NCBI GenBank assembly: GCA_020137815.1
Contig: CM035360.1
Location: forward strand, 191,001-255,000
Direction: 5' to 3'
Origin: Hormiphora californensis
Taxonomy: Eukaryota > Ctenophora > Tentaculata > Cydippida > Pleurobrachiidae
Length of the DNA stretch: 64,000 bases
Within the stretch, counting starts at the first letter, position 1. Each line of letters begins with the position of its first letter. The notes beneath the pieces were generated by a model. It did no database searches, was not told the DNA's origin, and saw only the letters and a list, made by a program, of their open reading frames with translations. Of the stretch, positions 1-13,693 are shown one piece after another. The position numbers were made by a program, and so were the translations under genes.

Positions 1-558
1 AGAACTAACAGAGTGCCAATTCCAACTCAAGGCTCCGGAATGGCGAGTTGAAGAGGCTGCACCCCCCCCCCCCCCCCCCAGATAAAAAGGGTACCGATAT
101 CACAATTTAATTTACCAATTCAAAGGAAAGGTGCAGAATATCACAAATCGGTGGGGAAATATCTGCATTACAGGTAAAAACAAAGCCTACACACAAACGC
201 CATATAATTATTAGACAATAGGAATAGGCCGTCATTTTCCAAGCAAATGAAGACACAGGATCAGAGATTTGTTGAGGACGGGTGGAGAAAAGGGGGAGCT
301 ATGATAATCATGGCAAACGATCACTGCATGTAAACATTATGAGACAACACGCAACAATATATTCATATATTGGAAACTGGTTGCATATTGGAATTTTGAA
401 AAACTGTGGTCCCTTTGTGGTATTGTTTTTACGCAATATTTTAAATTTTGGGACAAATTATTTTTCGCGTTCAACAAACACCAACTGTATAACGGACGTG
501 AACTAAAATAAAAATCATTTTGATATTCAGTTTACCAACCCCCTTCCCCCACAAGGTA

Positions 559-709
559 CAGCCGGACCCAGAATTACCAGGAGGATAAATTTCCCCCGAT
601 AAAGGAAATTAACAGTATCTGACATACGTCACACCTCGATTTACCTTGATGAGTCCACCCCTTACTCAACAAGGTAAATGCCTTTCCCCCGAGAAGCCCG
701 GTCCGACCG
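559..709. mobile_element. decayed pogo/Tigger-like MITE
   Basis: Ends resemble CAGCCGGACCC and GTCCGACCG flanked by TA. The inside shares the TTTCCCCCGATA and GGAAATTAACA blocks with the better copies at 14321 and 31683. A short TTACTCAACAAGG palindrome fragment sits inside at about 650-676. TA target and CAGT-like termini fit the pogo branch of Tc1/mariner; the assignment is inference. Confidence 0.55.
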
Positions 710-842
710 TATTACCCCCCCCCCCCACCACAAAAACAGGGTGTTTACCTGGTGATCGAACTGTACATTGGGCGATTGACGGTTATTCTTCCTCCCTACT
801 TTAAACTTCATCACGGCTTCTGACTCTTGCTTCCTGACACCA

Positions 843-1007
843 TTTTCCTGGGGGAAGGGAGGGGATTTCATTAGTTGTCATACTTTAGTACTGTAATGTA
901 ACTCTTTCATATTGATTCAGATGCACCAGTTTTCCTGGGGGAAGGGAGGGGATTTCATTAGTTGTCATACTTTAGTACTGTAATGTAACTCTTTCATATT
1001 GATTCAG
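843..1007. repeat. 78-bp direct duplication
   Basis: Bases 843-920 and 930-1007 are identical apart from their flanks, separated by 9 bases. No coding capacity is seen. Confidence 0.85.
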
Positions 1008-1304
1008 ACACCTGCAGGTGTAATCCTTGTAACTAAAATGATAAATATCAAGACGAAAATTGTTGTAAACTAAATAAGTTACCATACTTTATTACTCAAC
1101 CCAACAGTCGATTTACCTCACAACCCGAGAGGCTCGATAATCATTAAAAGCTTTTAGCAAATCTATAGTCTTTGAGATCATCAAAAACATGCAGAATATT
1201 CCAATAAGTACCTTAATACGGTATAAATTGTACAGACCCCACCCTAGCCGGGATATTAGTGAATCACAAAAGACAACTTGACCATCAAGCGTCAACTTTT
1301 TGTC

Positions 1305-1479
1305 CAGAGTTCAGAAAACAATGGTCTGCCATTAGTTTCATCGTGGAACCGACCGAAACAAGTAAACAACCAATCATAACTCGTTATTCAGGTCACGTGA
1401 CTGGTTATCAGCCAATCAGGGACCAGTATTTGCTTGTTCAGAGTTCAGAAAACAATGGTCTGCCATTAGTTTGATCGTG
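1305..1479 (-). mobile_element. hAT-like MITE family A, copy 1, with 41-bp flanking repeats
   Basis: The core (1346-1438) carries GAACCGACCGAAACAAGT at one end, then the conserved family interior with TCACGTGA. The far terminus is lost after CCAGTATTT. It is flanked by 41-bp direct repeats of unrelated sequence, 1305-1345 and 1439-1479, with one mismatch. Full copies of the family have 8-bp duplications, so these flanks are unusual. Confidence 0.8.
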
Positions 1480-2427
1480 TGTTGAACGATATCAGGTATG
1501 ATATCAGTGAACTGTTCATGAGTTCCTTATTTTATCTGACTCACTTACTCAATTCCTCTCATTTTCTCTCCATCTAGATTTCTCTCTCTAGATTTCTCTC
1601 TTTCACTTCAATTCTCCTTACATCATATAGGAAATTGCATCACTTGTATGTTGTGAAATAGTGAATGAGAAATGTAATGGTGATTGAAAAAGCCAGGCTT
1701 TTGTTCCAGATATCTGCCGAAAACTGGCAAGAATTAAATGTTAAATGGCAAAAAGATAGAGAGTCGGAGGGGCACCGCAGTATTTATAATCTTAGGTCAA
1801 GCATGTTCCAAAGAACGCGTTGATCGCACAGAGAATAATCGTACAGAGAATAATGCGAAAAACCAAAAACTTTTGCATATATAACATAGTAGATAGCAGA
1901 CTCAACTTGAGGCTTCAAAGAATTTTTAATATATAAATTCCAAAGAAATGCAATTTTATTTGTTCAAGGGAGCCCGAAACATCACATTATTACAGAAAAA
2001 CTTCCATGGATAGTTCAGAGACAAAATACCCATATTCTACCTGCAAGACTAAGTGACAACTATTCAGGGGGTGAAAGCATTTCTCACTGAACAATCAGCA
2101 AGTTGGGTTTGTTGTGTGAGTCGTAATGTACTACTGCAGCAGTGATGACAGGCTAACTAAACAGTGAGGGAGTGAGAAAACATATTGCAGATTTAGGGAA
2201 CCTTTCCGTGATAGGTGAGTGGATGCAAGGACACAATCATAGATAAGAAGTTACTTTCGAATTGACTTTTGAGGCTGGACCAAAATTCTGGGCGAATTAT
2301 TTGTAGGTAGTGCAGTGATCAGTGATGGTTATAAATTTTATCTACAATACTCCCAAACTTTTTAGGTCACAATCGGAAATATGAGCAGTTTTTGTATTAT
2401 ATTTCCAATATTAGATCACCATATATC

Positions 2428-2499
2428 AAGTAAACAACCAATCAGAGCTCGTTATTTAGGTCACGTGACTGGTTATCAGCCAATCAGGGGCCAGTATTT
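2428..2499 (-). mobile_element. hAT-like MITE family A, copy 2 (truncated)
   Basis: Contains the family core from AAGTAAACAACC to CCAGTATTTC, lacking both terminal inverted repeats. A short TATTTCCAATAT direct repeat occurs on both sides. Confidence 0.75.
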
Positions 2500-2598
2500 C
2501 CAATATATGCTAGTAGCTAATCAGGAGTTACAATTTGCAAACATATTCACCACTTTCGTAACTTACCGATTTATTATGTAGAAGTGGTGATTTAACAC

Positions 2599-2698
2599 CC
2601 ACCACACCATCCTTGACAGATTGTTGTTGCCCTGGAGACGGTGCAGTTTGTTGTTTCCCTGGCGACGGGGGTTCTTCATCTTCCTCTTCTGTTAGTAA
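2599..2698 (-). CDS. candidate coding exon, unknown protein
   Basis: On the minus strand an acceptor ending CCATTCAG leads into an open frame beginning LLTEEEDEEPPSPGK, rich in E, P, S and Q, and ending at a weak GTGTTA donor after KDGVV. Low-complexity acidic/proline sequence of this kind is common in disordered protein regions but also arises by chance. It could be a distal exon of the minus-strand gene at 17.5-20.9 kb; no phase link could be made. Confidence 0.25.
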
Positions 2699-4028
2699 CT
2701 GAATGGGAGAAATGTGGGGTTAGAGACAAGAGTTACCTAGATCCAGCTCCAAGACACACTCAGACACACTCAGAATGTTACCAATTTCAAGACACTCATC
2801 AAAAAATATGGGTTAGATACTCGGATAGCAGTTAGTGGGATTAGGTTTGTCATGTACTGACTGTACATCGCAAACCCCGCAAGTACTCTTTGCACCGGTG
2901 CGAAGGGGACGGTATTATATGAGACTTAAGGTTAGGATGGAAAAATTATATGTAGGATGGGGAAGAGGCATAAAAAAGAAGGATGGCCTCTTCTATGTCT
3001 GACCCGTGACCACAAGGAGGTCAAAAATATTGTATGTTATAGGAGTGAGAGAAAATGAGTAATTTAGTAGATCATCATTTGCTAAATTTGACAACAAAAA
3101 TTGATTGAAAAGCAACTTCAAACACGTGATCACTTTGTTAACAATGATCAACAATGATCACTAGGTTTATACCCATAATTACTATCACACCGAACTCACA
3201 CTGTTATCGGGCTGGTAGCTGCAAATGTGAACAATAAACTGTACAAAGGACCCAGTACACAACATAATGCTGCAGTAGACTACTTGTAAACTATATGTCA
3301 CAAAGGTACGTGCTTCAACAACAACATGTGGGGACTGTGAAGGAGTGCTCCAAGACAAATGGACAAAGACCTCCAAGATAAATGTCATTGTTTGTGAATA
3401 TTATTGGTATGAGGGGTGGTGGTCCGGTCATTTTATTTGCCAAGCCATCTCGTTTGTCAATGGCCATGTCCATTGTTTTGGACATGTGTTGAACACTTTT
3501 CCCGCGGCACACACGTGCACTCACATGCAGAGGGAATTAGCGCGCGCGCATTGCACACGGTACTTCCACCTCAGTGAGATTACCGCGCGTGTCAGACAAG
3601 TGGCTAGACGAAGTGTGACAATAATTAGGCCAATAATCAAGGACATTTCTTGTTTTGTTCGGGGCGCGGGGAGGGAGGGTCGAACAAGGCAAGACATTTC
3701 CAGGGACCAGGGTGACTGGTAATTAGGGACACATTTTAGTTTTTACTGCAGGGTGACTGGTTGGAATTGATATATAGTGGGACGTGGTGAATAGGACCCG
3801 ATGAAGGTAACGGCCAAATGAACAAGACAAGAACGGGAGAACATATCAGATAACAGCTCCACGGCAATGACAGATAATATCAAACAAACGTCTAATTTAG
3901 ACTCTAAACAATTGACCTGGCGATAAGTGAAGTCACTCCATAGATTCTCGTTGTGTTCGCTGCCTACTACCAACACTGTTGGAACAGAGAAAAACCACCG
4001 TGCACATAGCAAACACATTTCTACATGT

Positions 4029-4222
<194 letters not shown>

Positions 4223-4300
4223 GGTACCACCAGTTTTTCGTGATGTCCACGATAACGGGGATTAAATCTAGACTAGTAGAATAATCCACAATGGCCGAGT

Positions 4301-4906
4301 ACAAATGGATAATAAGATAAATAATAAAAGATACCTAAATAAGTCCTTTTGTAATTGGGTCCCTAAATAAGTAAAGAGAGCTTTTGTTCCCACATAAAAC
4401 CAATATACTGCATTTATATATACTGGTTTACCTTTGGGAGATATTGGTCGGTCCTATAAATAAGTAAAGAAGCCCGTTTGTTCCTCACCCTAAAACCCAA
4501 CACAAATCAACTCGCAATTAAAGGTCAGGGATGAGTTATCCCCCTCGACCCATATTTCCGATTCTCTTCCTATAAAGACAGTGAACCTTTGTTTCAGGGA
4601 AGCATAAACCTATCCATAAAGGAGACTCCCCCTCACGACCTATTTTAAAGCTCAGATAATAATGAGGACCGCCTTAAACCCGAGGGTATCCACCACCCAA
4701 CAACAAATTTCCATTCAATTAATCGGGAGATAGGAGGGTCATCCTTTAGGAAAGAGGTTTCCCTCTATGAAAAATTTTGAAGGGTGATTTTCACCCTAAT
4801 AATGCAGGTGTACCTTAGTATTTTCCCTACTGTGGAACTATGGAAGGGTTTGGAATTGGACAAATTATGAACTATCAAGGTGTTATTCACCTACTAGGGG
4901 TTTGAA
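4301..4906. other. non-coding flank of the 39-bp satellite
   Basis: AT-rich sequence with repeated TAAATAAGT motifs. No gene or transposon ends seen. Confidence 0.5.
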
Positions 4907-7900
4907 ACTATGCGAAGGGTGGATTTGATTGCACCTACTAGTGAGACTATGCGAAGGGTGGATTTGATTGCACCTACTAGTGAAACTATGCGAAGGGTGG
5001 ATTTGATTGCACCTACTAGTGAAACTATGCGAAGGGTGGATTTGATTGCACCTACTAGTGAGAACTATGCGAAGGGTGGATTTGATTGCACCTACTAGTG
5101 AAACTATGCGAAGGGTGGATTTGATTGCACCTACTAGTGAAACTATGCGAAGGGTGGATTTGATTGCACCTACTAGTGAAACTATGCGAAGGGTGGATTT
5201 GATTGCACCTACTAGTGAAACTATGCGAAGGGTGGATTTGATTGCACCTACTAGTGAAACTATGCGAAGGGTGGATTTGATTGCACCTACTAGTGAAACT
5301 ATGCGAAGGGTGGATTTGATTGCACCTACTAGTGAACTATGCGAAGGGTGGATTTGATTGCACCTACTAGTGAAACTATGCGAAGGGTGGATTTGATTGC
5401 ACCTACTAGTGAAACTATGCGATAGGGTTGGATTTGATTGCACCTACTAGTGAAACTATGGCGAAGGGTGGATTTGATTGCACCTACTAGTGAAACTATG
5501 CGAAGGGTGGATTTGATTGCACCTACTAGTGAAACTATGCGAAGGGTGGATTTGATTGCACCTACTAGTGAAACTATGCGAAGGGTGGATTTGATTGCAC
5601 CTACTAGTGAAACTATGCGAAGGGTGGATTTGATTGCACCTACTAGTGAAACTATGCGAAGGGTGGATTTGATTGCACCTACTAGTGGAAACTATCGAAG
5701 GGTGGATTTGATTGCACCATACTAGTGAAACTATGCGAAGGGTGGATTTGATTGCACCTACTAGTGAAACTATGCGAAGGGTGGATTGATTGCACCTACT
5801 AGTGAAACTATGCGAAGGGTGGATTTGATTGCACCTACTAGTGAAACTATGCGAAGGGTGGATTTGATTGCACCTACTAGTGAAACTATGCGAAGGGTGG
5901 ATTTGATTGCACCTACTAGTGAAACTATGCGAAGGGTGGATTTGATTGCACCTACTAGTGAAACTATGCGGAAGGGTGGATTTGATTGCACCTACTAGTG
6001 AAACTATGCGAAGGGTGGATTTGATTGCACCTACTAGTGAAACTATGCGAAGGGTGGATTTGATTGCACCTACTAGTGAAACTATGCGAAGGGTGGATTT
6101 GATTGCACCTACTAGTGAAACTATGCGAAGGGTGGATTTGATTGCACCTACTAGTGAAACTATGCGAAGGGTGGATTTGATTGCACCTACTAGTGAAACT
6201 ATGCGAAGGGTGGATTTGATTGCACCTACTAGTGAAACTATGCGAAGGGGGATTTGATTGCACCTACTAGTGAAACTATGCGAAGGGTGGATTTGATTGC
6301 ACCTACTAGTGAAACTATGCGAAGGTGGATTTGATTGCACCTACTAGTGAACTATGCGAAGGGTGGATTTGATTGCACCTACCTATGAAACTATGAATAG
6401 AGGGTGGATTTGATTTGCACCTAGCTAGTGAGACTATGCCGGAAGGGTGGATTTGATTGCACCTAATAGTGAAACTATGGCGAAGGTGGATTGATTGCAC
6501 CTACTAGTGAAACTATGCGAATTAGGGTGGATTTGATTGCCACATACCTACTAGTGAAACTATGCGAAGGTGGATTTTGATTGCAGCCTACTAGTGACAA
6601 CTATGCGAATAGGGTGGATTTGATGCACCTACTAGTGAAAACTATGCGAATGGGTGGATTTGATTGCACCTACTAGTGAAACTATGCGAAGGGTGGATTT
6701 GATTGCACCTACTAGTGAAACTATGGGAAGGGTGGATTTGATTGCACCTACTAGTGAAACTATGCGAAGGGTGGATTTGATTGCACCTACTAGTGAAACT
6801 ATGCGAAGGGTGGATTTGATTGCACCTACTAGTGAAACTATGCGAAGGGTGGATTTGATTGCACCTACTAGTGAAACTATGCGAAGGGTGGATTTGATTG
6901 CACCTACTAGTGAAACTATGCGAAGGGTGGATTTGATTGCACCTACTAGTGAAACTATGCGAAGGGTGGATTTGATTGCACCTACTAGTGAAACTATGCG
7001 AAGGGTGGATTTGATTGCACCTACTAGTGAAACTATGCGAAGGGTGGATTTGATTGCACCTACTAGTGAAACTATGCGAAGGGTGGATTTGATTGCACCT
7101 ACTAGTGAAACTATGCGAAGGGTGGATTTGATTGCACCTACTAGTGAAACTATGCGAAGGGTGGATTTGATTGCACCTACTAGTGAAACTATGCGAAGGG
7201 TGGATTTGATTGCACCTACTAGTGAAACTATGCGAAGGGTGGATTTGATTGCACCTACTAGTGAAACTATGCGAAGGGTGGATTTGATTGCACCTACTAG
7301 TGAAACTATGCGAAGGGTGGATTTGATTGCACCTACTAGTGAAACTATGCGAAGGGTGGATTTGATTGCACCTACTAGTGAAACTATGCGAAGGGTGGAT
7401 TTGATTGCACCTACTAGTGAAACTATGCGAAGGGTGGATTTGATTGCACCTACTAGTGAAACTATGCGAAGGGTGGATTTGATTGCACCTACTAGTGAAA
7501 CTATGCGAAGGGTGGATTTGATTGCACCTACTAGTGAAACTATGCGAAGGGTGGATTTGATTGCACCTACTAGTGAAACTATGCGAAGGGTGGATTTGAT
7601 TGCACCTACTAGTGAAACTATGCGAAGGGTGGATTTGATTGCACCTACTAGTGAAACTATGCGAAGGGTGGATTTGATTGCACCTACTAGTGAAACTATG
7701 CGAAGGGTGGATTTGATTGCACCTACTAGTGAAACTATGCGAAGGGTGGATTTGATTGCACCTACTAGTGAAACTATGCGAAGGGTGGATTTGATTGCAC
7801 CTACTAGTGGATGAAAACTATGCGAGAAGGTGGATTTGATTGCACCCTAATAGTGAAACTATGCGAAGGGGTGGATTGTGATTGCCATCCTACTAGTGAA

Positions 7901-10900
7901 ACTATGCGAAGGGTGATTTGATTGCACCTCACTAGTGAAACATATCGAAGGGTGGATTTGATTGCACCTACTAGGGGAAACTATACCCGAAGGGTGGATT
8001 TGATTCGCACCCTACTAGTTTTAGTGAAACTATGCGAAGGGTGGATTTGATTGCACCTACTAGTGAAACTATGCGAAGGGTGGATTTGATTGCACCTACT
8101 AGTGAAACTATGCGAAGGGTGGATTTGATTGCACCTACTAGTGAAACTATGCGAAGGGTGGATTTGATTGCACCTACTAGTGAAACTATGCGAAGGGTGG
8201 ATTTGATTGCACCTACTAGTGAAACTATGCGAAGGGTGGATTTGATTGCACCTACTAGTGAAACTATCGAAGGGTGGATTTGATTGCACCTACTAGGGAA
8301 ACTATGCGAAGGGTGGATTTGATTGCACCCTACTAGTGAAACTATGCGAAGGGTGGATTTGATTGCACCTACTAGTGAAACTATGTGAAGGGTGGATTTG
8401 ATTGGCACCTACTATGAGACTATGAGGTGGAAGGTGGATTTGATTGCACCTACTAGTGAAACTATGCGAAGGGTGATTTGATTGCACCTACTAGTGAAAC
8501 TATGGGAAGGGTGGATTTGATTGCACCTACTAGTGAAACTATGGGAAGGGTGGATTTGATTGCACCTACTAGTGAGACTATGCGAAGGGTGGATTTGATT
8601 GCACCTACTAGTGAAACTATGTGAAGGGTGGATTTGATTGCACCTACTAGTGAAACTATGCGAAGGGTGGATTTGATTGCACCTACTAGTGAAACTATCC
8701 GAAGGGTGGATTTGATTGCACCTACTAGTGAAACTATGCGAAGGGTGGATTTGATTGCACCTACTAGTGAAACTATGCGAAGGGTGGATTTGATTGCACC
8801 TACTAGTGAAACTATGCGAAGGGTGGATTTGATTGCACCTACTAGTGAAACTATGCGAAGGGTGGATTTGATTGCACCTACTAGTGAAACTATGCGAAGG
8901 GTGGATTTGATTGCACCTACTAGTGAAACTATGCGAAGGGTGGATTTGATTGCACCTACTAGTGAAACTATGCGAAGGGTGGATTTGATTGCACCTACTA
9001 GTGAAACTATGCGAAGGGTGGATTTGATTGCACCTACTAGTGAAACTATGCGAAGGGTGGATTTGATTGCACCTACTAGTGAAACTATGCGAAGGGTGGA
9101 TTTGATTGCACCTACTAGTGAAACTATGCGAAGGGTGGATTTGATTGCACCTACTAGTGAAACTATGCGAAGGGTGGATTTGATTGCACCTACTAGTGAA
9201 ACTATGCGAAGGGTGGATTTGATTGCACCTACTAGTGAAACTATGCGAAGGGTGGATTTGATTGCACCTACTAGTGAAACTATGCGAAGGGTGGATTTGA
9301 TTGCACCTACTAGTGAAACTATGCGAAGGGTGGATTTGATTGCACCTACTAGTGAAACTATGCGAAGGGTGGATTTGATTGCACCTACTAGTGAAACTAT
9401 GCGAAGGGTGGATTTGATTGCACCTACTAGTGAAACTATGCGAAGGGTGGATTTGATTGCACCTACTAGTGAAACTATGCGAAGGGTGGATTTGATTGCA
9501 CCTACTAGTGAAACTATGCGAAGGGTGGATTTGATTGCACCTACTAGTGAAACTATGCGAAGGGTGGATTTGATTGCACCTACTAGTGAAACTATGCGAA
9601 GGGTGGATTTGATTGCACCTACTAGTGAAACTATGCGAAGGGTGGATTTGATTGCACCTACTAGTGAAACTATGCGAAGGGTGGATTTGATTGCACCTAC
9701 TAGTGAAACTATGCGAAGGGTGGATTTGATTGCACCTACTAGTGAAACTATGCGAAGGGTGGATTTGATTGCACCTACTAGTGAAACTATGCGAAGGGTG
9801 GATTTGATTGCACCTACTAGTGAAACTATGCGAAGGGTGGATTTGATTGCACCTACTAGTGAAACTATGCGAAGGGTGGATTTGATTGCACCTACTAGTG
9901 AAACTATGCGAAGGGTGGATTTGATTGCACCTACTAGTGAAACTATGCGAAGGGTGGATTTGATTGCACCTACTAGTGAAACTATGCGAAGGGTGGATTT
10001 GATTGCACCTACTAGTGAAACTATGCGAAGGGTGGATTTGATTGCACCTACTAGTGAAACTATGCGAAGGGTGGATTTGATTGCACCTACTAGTGAAACT
10101 ATGCGAAGGGTGGATTTGATTGCACCTACTAGTGAAACTATGCGAAGGGTGGATTTGATTGCACCTACTAGTGAAACTATGCGAAGGGTGGATTTGATTG
10201 CACCTACTAGTGAAACTATGCGAAGGGTGGATTTGATTGCACCTACTAGTGAAACTATGCGAAGGGTGGATTTGATTGCACCTACTAGTGAAACTATGCG
10301 AAGGGTGGATTTGATTGCACCTACTAGTGAGAACTATGCGAAGGGTGGATTTGATTGCACCTACTAGTGAAACTATGCGAAGGGTGGATTTGATTGCACC
10401 TACTAGTGAGACTATGCGAAGGGTGGATTTGATTGCACCTACTAGTGAAACTATGCGAAGGGTGGATTTGATTGCACCTACTAGTGAAACTATGCGAAGG
10501 GTGGATTTGATTGCACCTACTAGTGAAACTATGCGAAGGGTGGATTTGATTGCACCTACTAGTGAAACTATGCGAAGGGTGGATTTGATTGCACCTACTA
10601 GTGAAACTATGCGAAGGGTGGATTTGATTGCACCTACTAGTGAAACTATGCGAAGGGTGGATTTGATTGCACCTACTAGTGAAACTATGCGAAGGGTGGA
10701 TTTGATTGCACCTACTAGTGAAACTATGCGAAGGGTGGATTTGATTGCACCTACTAGTGAAACTATGCGAAGGGTGGATTTGATTGCACCTACTAGTGAA
10801 ACTATGCGAAGGGTGGATTTGATTGCACCTACTAGTGAAACTATGCGAAGGGTGGATTTGATTGCACCTACTAGTGAAACTATGCGAAGGGTGGATTTGA

Positions 10901-11559
10901 TTGCACCTACTAGTGAAGACTATGCGAAGGGTGGATTTGATTGCACCTACTAGTGAGACTATGCGAAGGGTGGATTTGATTGCACCTACTAGTGAAACTA
11001 TGCGAAGGGTGGATTTGATTGCACCTACTAGTGAAACTATGCGAAGGGTGGATTTGATTGCACCTACTAGTGAAACTATGCGAAGGGTGGATTTGATTGC
11101 ACCTACTAGTGAGACTATGCGAAGGGTGGATTTGATTGCACCTACTAGTGAAACTATGCGAAGGGTGGATTTGATTGCACCTACTAGTGAAACTATGCGA
11201 AGGGTGGATTTGATTGCACCTACTAGTGAAACTATGCGAAGGGTGGATTTGATTGCACCTACTAGTGAAACTATGCGAAGGGTGGATTTGATTGCACCTA
11301 CTAGTGAGACTATGCGAAGGGTGGATTTGATTGCACCTACTAGGGAAACTATGCGAAGGGTGGATTTGATTGCACCTACTAGTGAAACTATGTGAAGGGT
11401 GGATTTGATTGCACCTACTAGTGAAACTATGTGAAGGGTGGATTTGATTGCACCTACTAGTGAAACTATGCGAAGGGTGGATTTGATTGCACCTACTAGT
11501 GAAACTATCCGAAGGGTGGATTTGATTGCACCTACTAGGGAAACTATGCGAAGGGTGGA
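4907..11559. repeat. 39-bp satellite, about 170 tandem copies
   Basis: The unit runs ACTATGCGAAGGGTGGATTT then GATTGCACCTACTAGTGAA, 39 bp in all. It fills 6.65 kb, and most copies are identical. Because 39 is divisible by 3 and three frames lack stops, long open frames appear on both strands: plus gives a 13-residue MRRVDLIAPTSET repeat (up to 579 residues), minus gives SLVGAIKSTLRIV or FTSRCNQIHPSHS. Indel-rich pockets lie near 5690-5790, 6240-6660, 7810-8040 and 8270-8480. The right edge runs into unique sequence that may be a minus-strand exon. A satellite is by far the best reading; translation is not supported. Confidence 0.97.
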
Positions 11560-11616
11560 TGTGTATCCGGGGCAGTCCACTGTTACAGCAGCAGGAGGTT
11601 TCACCATGTTGGTTCC
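11532..11616 (-). CDS. weak candidate exon at the satellite edge
   Basis: Minus strand: acceptor CTTCTAAG, then an open frame GTNMVKPPAAVTVDCPGYTS continuing into the last satellite unit and a possible donor AGTAG/GTGCAA. It starts in phase 0, which matches the end of the candidate exon at 12411-12502. If real, the 39-bp unit grew from this exon's 3' end. No homology recognised. Confidence 0.22.
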
Positions 11617-11639
11617 CTTAGAAGACATCCAGTCCAAGA

Positions 11640-12410
<771 letters not shown>

Positions 12411-12502
12411 CTTGGAATGTCGAGGGGAGGATGGTACCTGCTTCCCAGTGCAACAGAGAAACTTTAACGGCCGCTTTCTTAACTTCATGGCTGGAGAATC
12501 TA
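12411..12502 (-). CDS. candidate coding exon, unknown protein
   Basis: Minus strand: acceptor AATTATAATTAG, 92 bp, donor AAG/GTGAGT. The open phase reads DSPAMKLRKRPLKFLCCTGK and ends QVPSSPRHSK. The donor is strong. It needs a phase-1 upstream exon, so it does not join directly to 17522-17781; an unseen exon would be required. Its phase-0 end matches the weak candidate at 11532-11616. Confidence 0.35.
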
Positions 12503-12592
12503 CTAATTATAATTTGGCAATCGTTGTTAGCAAATGAAAAGTCTAAGATTTAAGATATATCACAGATTAGAAGTACAAGATATGGTCGGTAC

Positions 12593-12672
12593 CTGTCTGG
12601 CGGTGCCGACCTGATCTGAGCACATTGTTTAATAATCAAAACGGGGTCTCAGGGTCTGGCACAACCAGACAG
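12593..12672. mobile_element. hAT-like MITE family B, copy 1 (80 bp)
   Basis: Terminal inverted repeats CTGTCTGG and CCAGACAG enclose GCGGTGCCGACC. A perfect 8-bp target duplication GTCGGTAC occurs at 12585-12592 and 12673-12680. An 8-bp duplication is the hallmark of hAT elements. Confidence 0.85.
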
Positions 12673-13012
12673 GTCGGTACCGGCCGGACTTCAGAGCTAG
12701 CTAGACTACTTCAAGAAGCATTAAAACTGGCATAGATATATTTAATATGTGTGTGATATTAAAGAGCGGAATTCTAAATATGAAAATTACAAAACAAGAC
12801 TACATGGCAGAGTAAATTAGGATAAAACTGGAGTTAGAAAATGAGATCACGACACCACTCTCTACCACTCTCTCATTCCATTTTCACAAGATTTGTAACA
12901 AACAAAACTGAGATAAAGATCAACGTAGATAAACTAATTACGAAACGGAAATACTTTACTAATTAGCCTGATAAACTACTTGGATACTCTACTCAGATAA
13001 AAACAAAGCATA

Positions 13013-13693
13013 GGGTAGCGACTGGCAATTTGAAACGCCTGCTAACTTGAAACAGTGTCTGCTAACTTGAAACACGTGCTATGGTTATTTGAAACAAATG
13101 CGCGTTATTTGCTCTCTGATTGGTGTCGTGTGTGTGCTGTAGCACAGTGAAGAGAGTCTGGTAACTTGAAACACTGAGGAGGGCTATTTGAAACAATTTT
13201 CTCCGATTGGATTGTCGAAATTTTTGTTGTTCAATATGAGCATGAGGCAGGATATAAACTATGATTTGAGTCATTTCCGCCAAAAGTTGGCCGAATATGA
13301 GGCAAAAACTGTTTTCCTGCTAATTTGAAACAGTTTTTGGAAAAGGTCATTGCACCAAGCACGTTCAACAAAATTCAGATTTCAGACATGGAATGGCTCT
13401 GCACAACCCTTTTCTAACTATTCAATGTCAAAAATTTTGGTTTCGTGGAGAAATTGAGGGAGATACGGGTGTTTCAAATTAGCAGACCGAGGCGGGTAAA
13501 TTGAAACACCAAATTTGGATAGATATCACGTGACCCTGACCCCGGAAGACAAAATGAGACATCTCCAACCACCCAAAAAACTACCCAGGGACTGTCTCGG
13601 TAACACAAGGTCAAAAAAATTTGGGTTCGACTTGATTTGTGGGCAGGCAAGGGAAAAAAGTGAAAAACTGTTTCAAATAGCCAGTCGCTACCC
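13013..13693. mobile_element. 681-bp TA-flanked MITE with TTGAAAC motifs
   Basis: The 24-bp terminal inverted repeats start GGGTAGCGACTGGC and end ATTTGAAAC, with one mismatch between ends. The element is flanked by TA on both sides, as in Tc1/mariner-type insertion. Inside, TTGAAAC or its complement occurs about ten times, mostly as GCTAACTTGAAAC or CTATTTGAAAC. No transposase is encoded. Confidence 0.8.

Larger units (their letters stand above)
1..4026. other. non-coding stretch with repeat relics
   Basis: No convincing gene apart from one weak candidate exon listed separately. It holds C homopolymers near 61-79 and 714-727, a decayed pogo-like MITE, a 78-bp direct duplication and two copies of the 109-bp hAT-like MITE family. 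Short open frames here have no domain, signal peptide or phase-compatible splice partner. Confidence 0.6.

Noticed and set aside
8628-10367. 579-codon open frame as a repetitive protein gene
   Set aside because: It is exactly the 39-bp satellite; opposite-strand frames are equally open, and there is no signal, flanking exon or codon bias to support translation.
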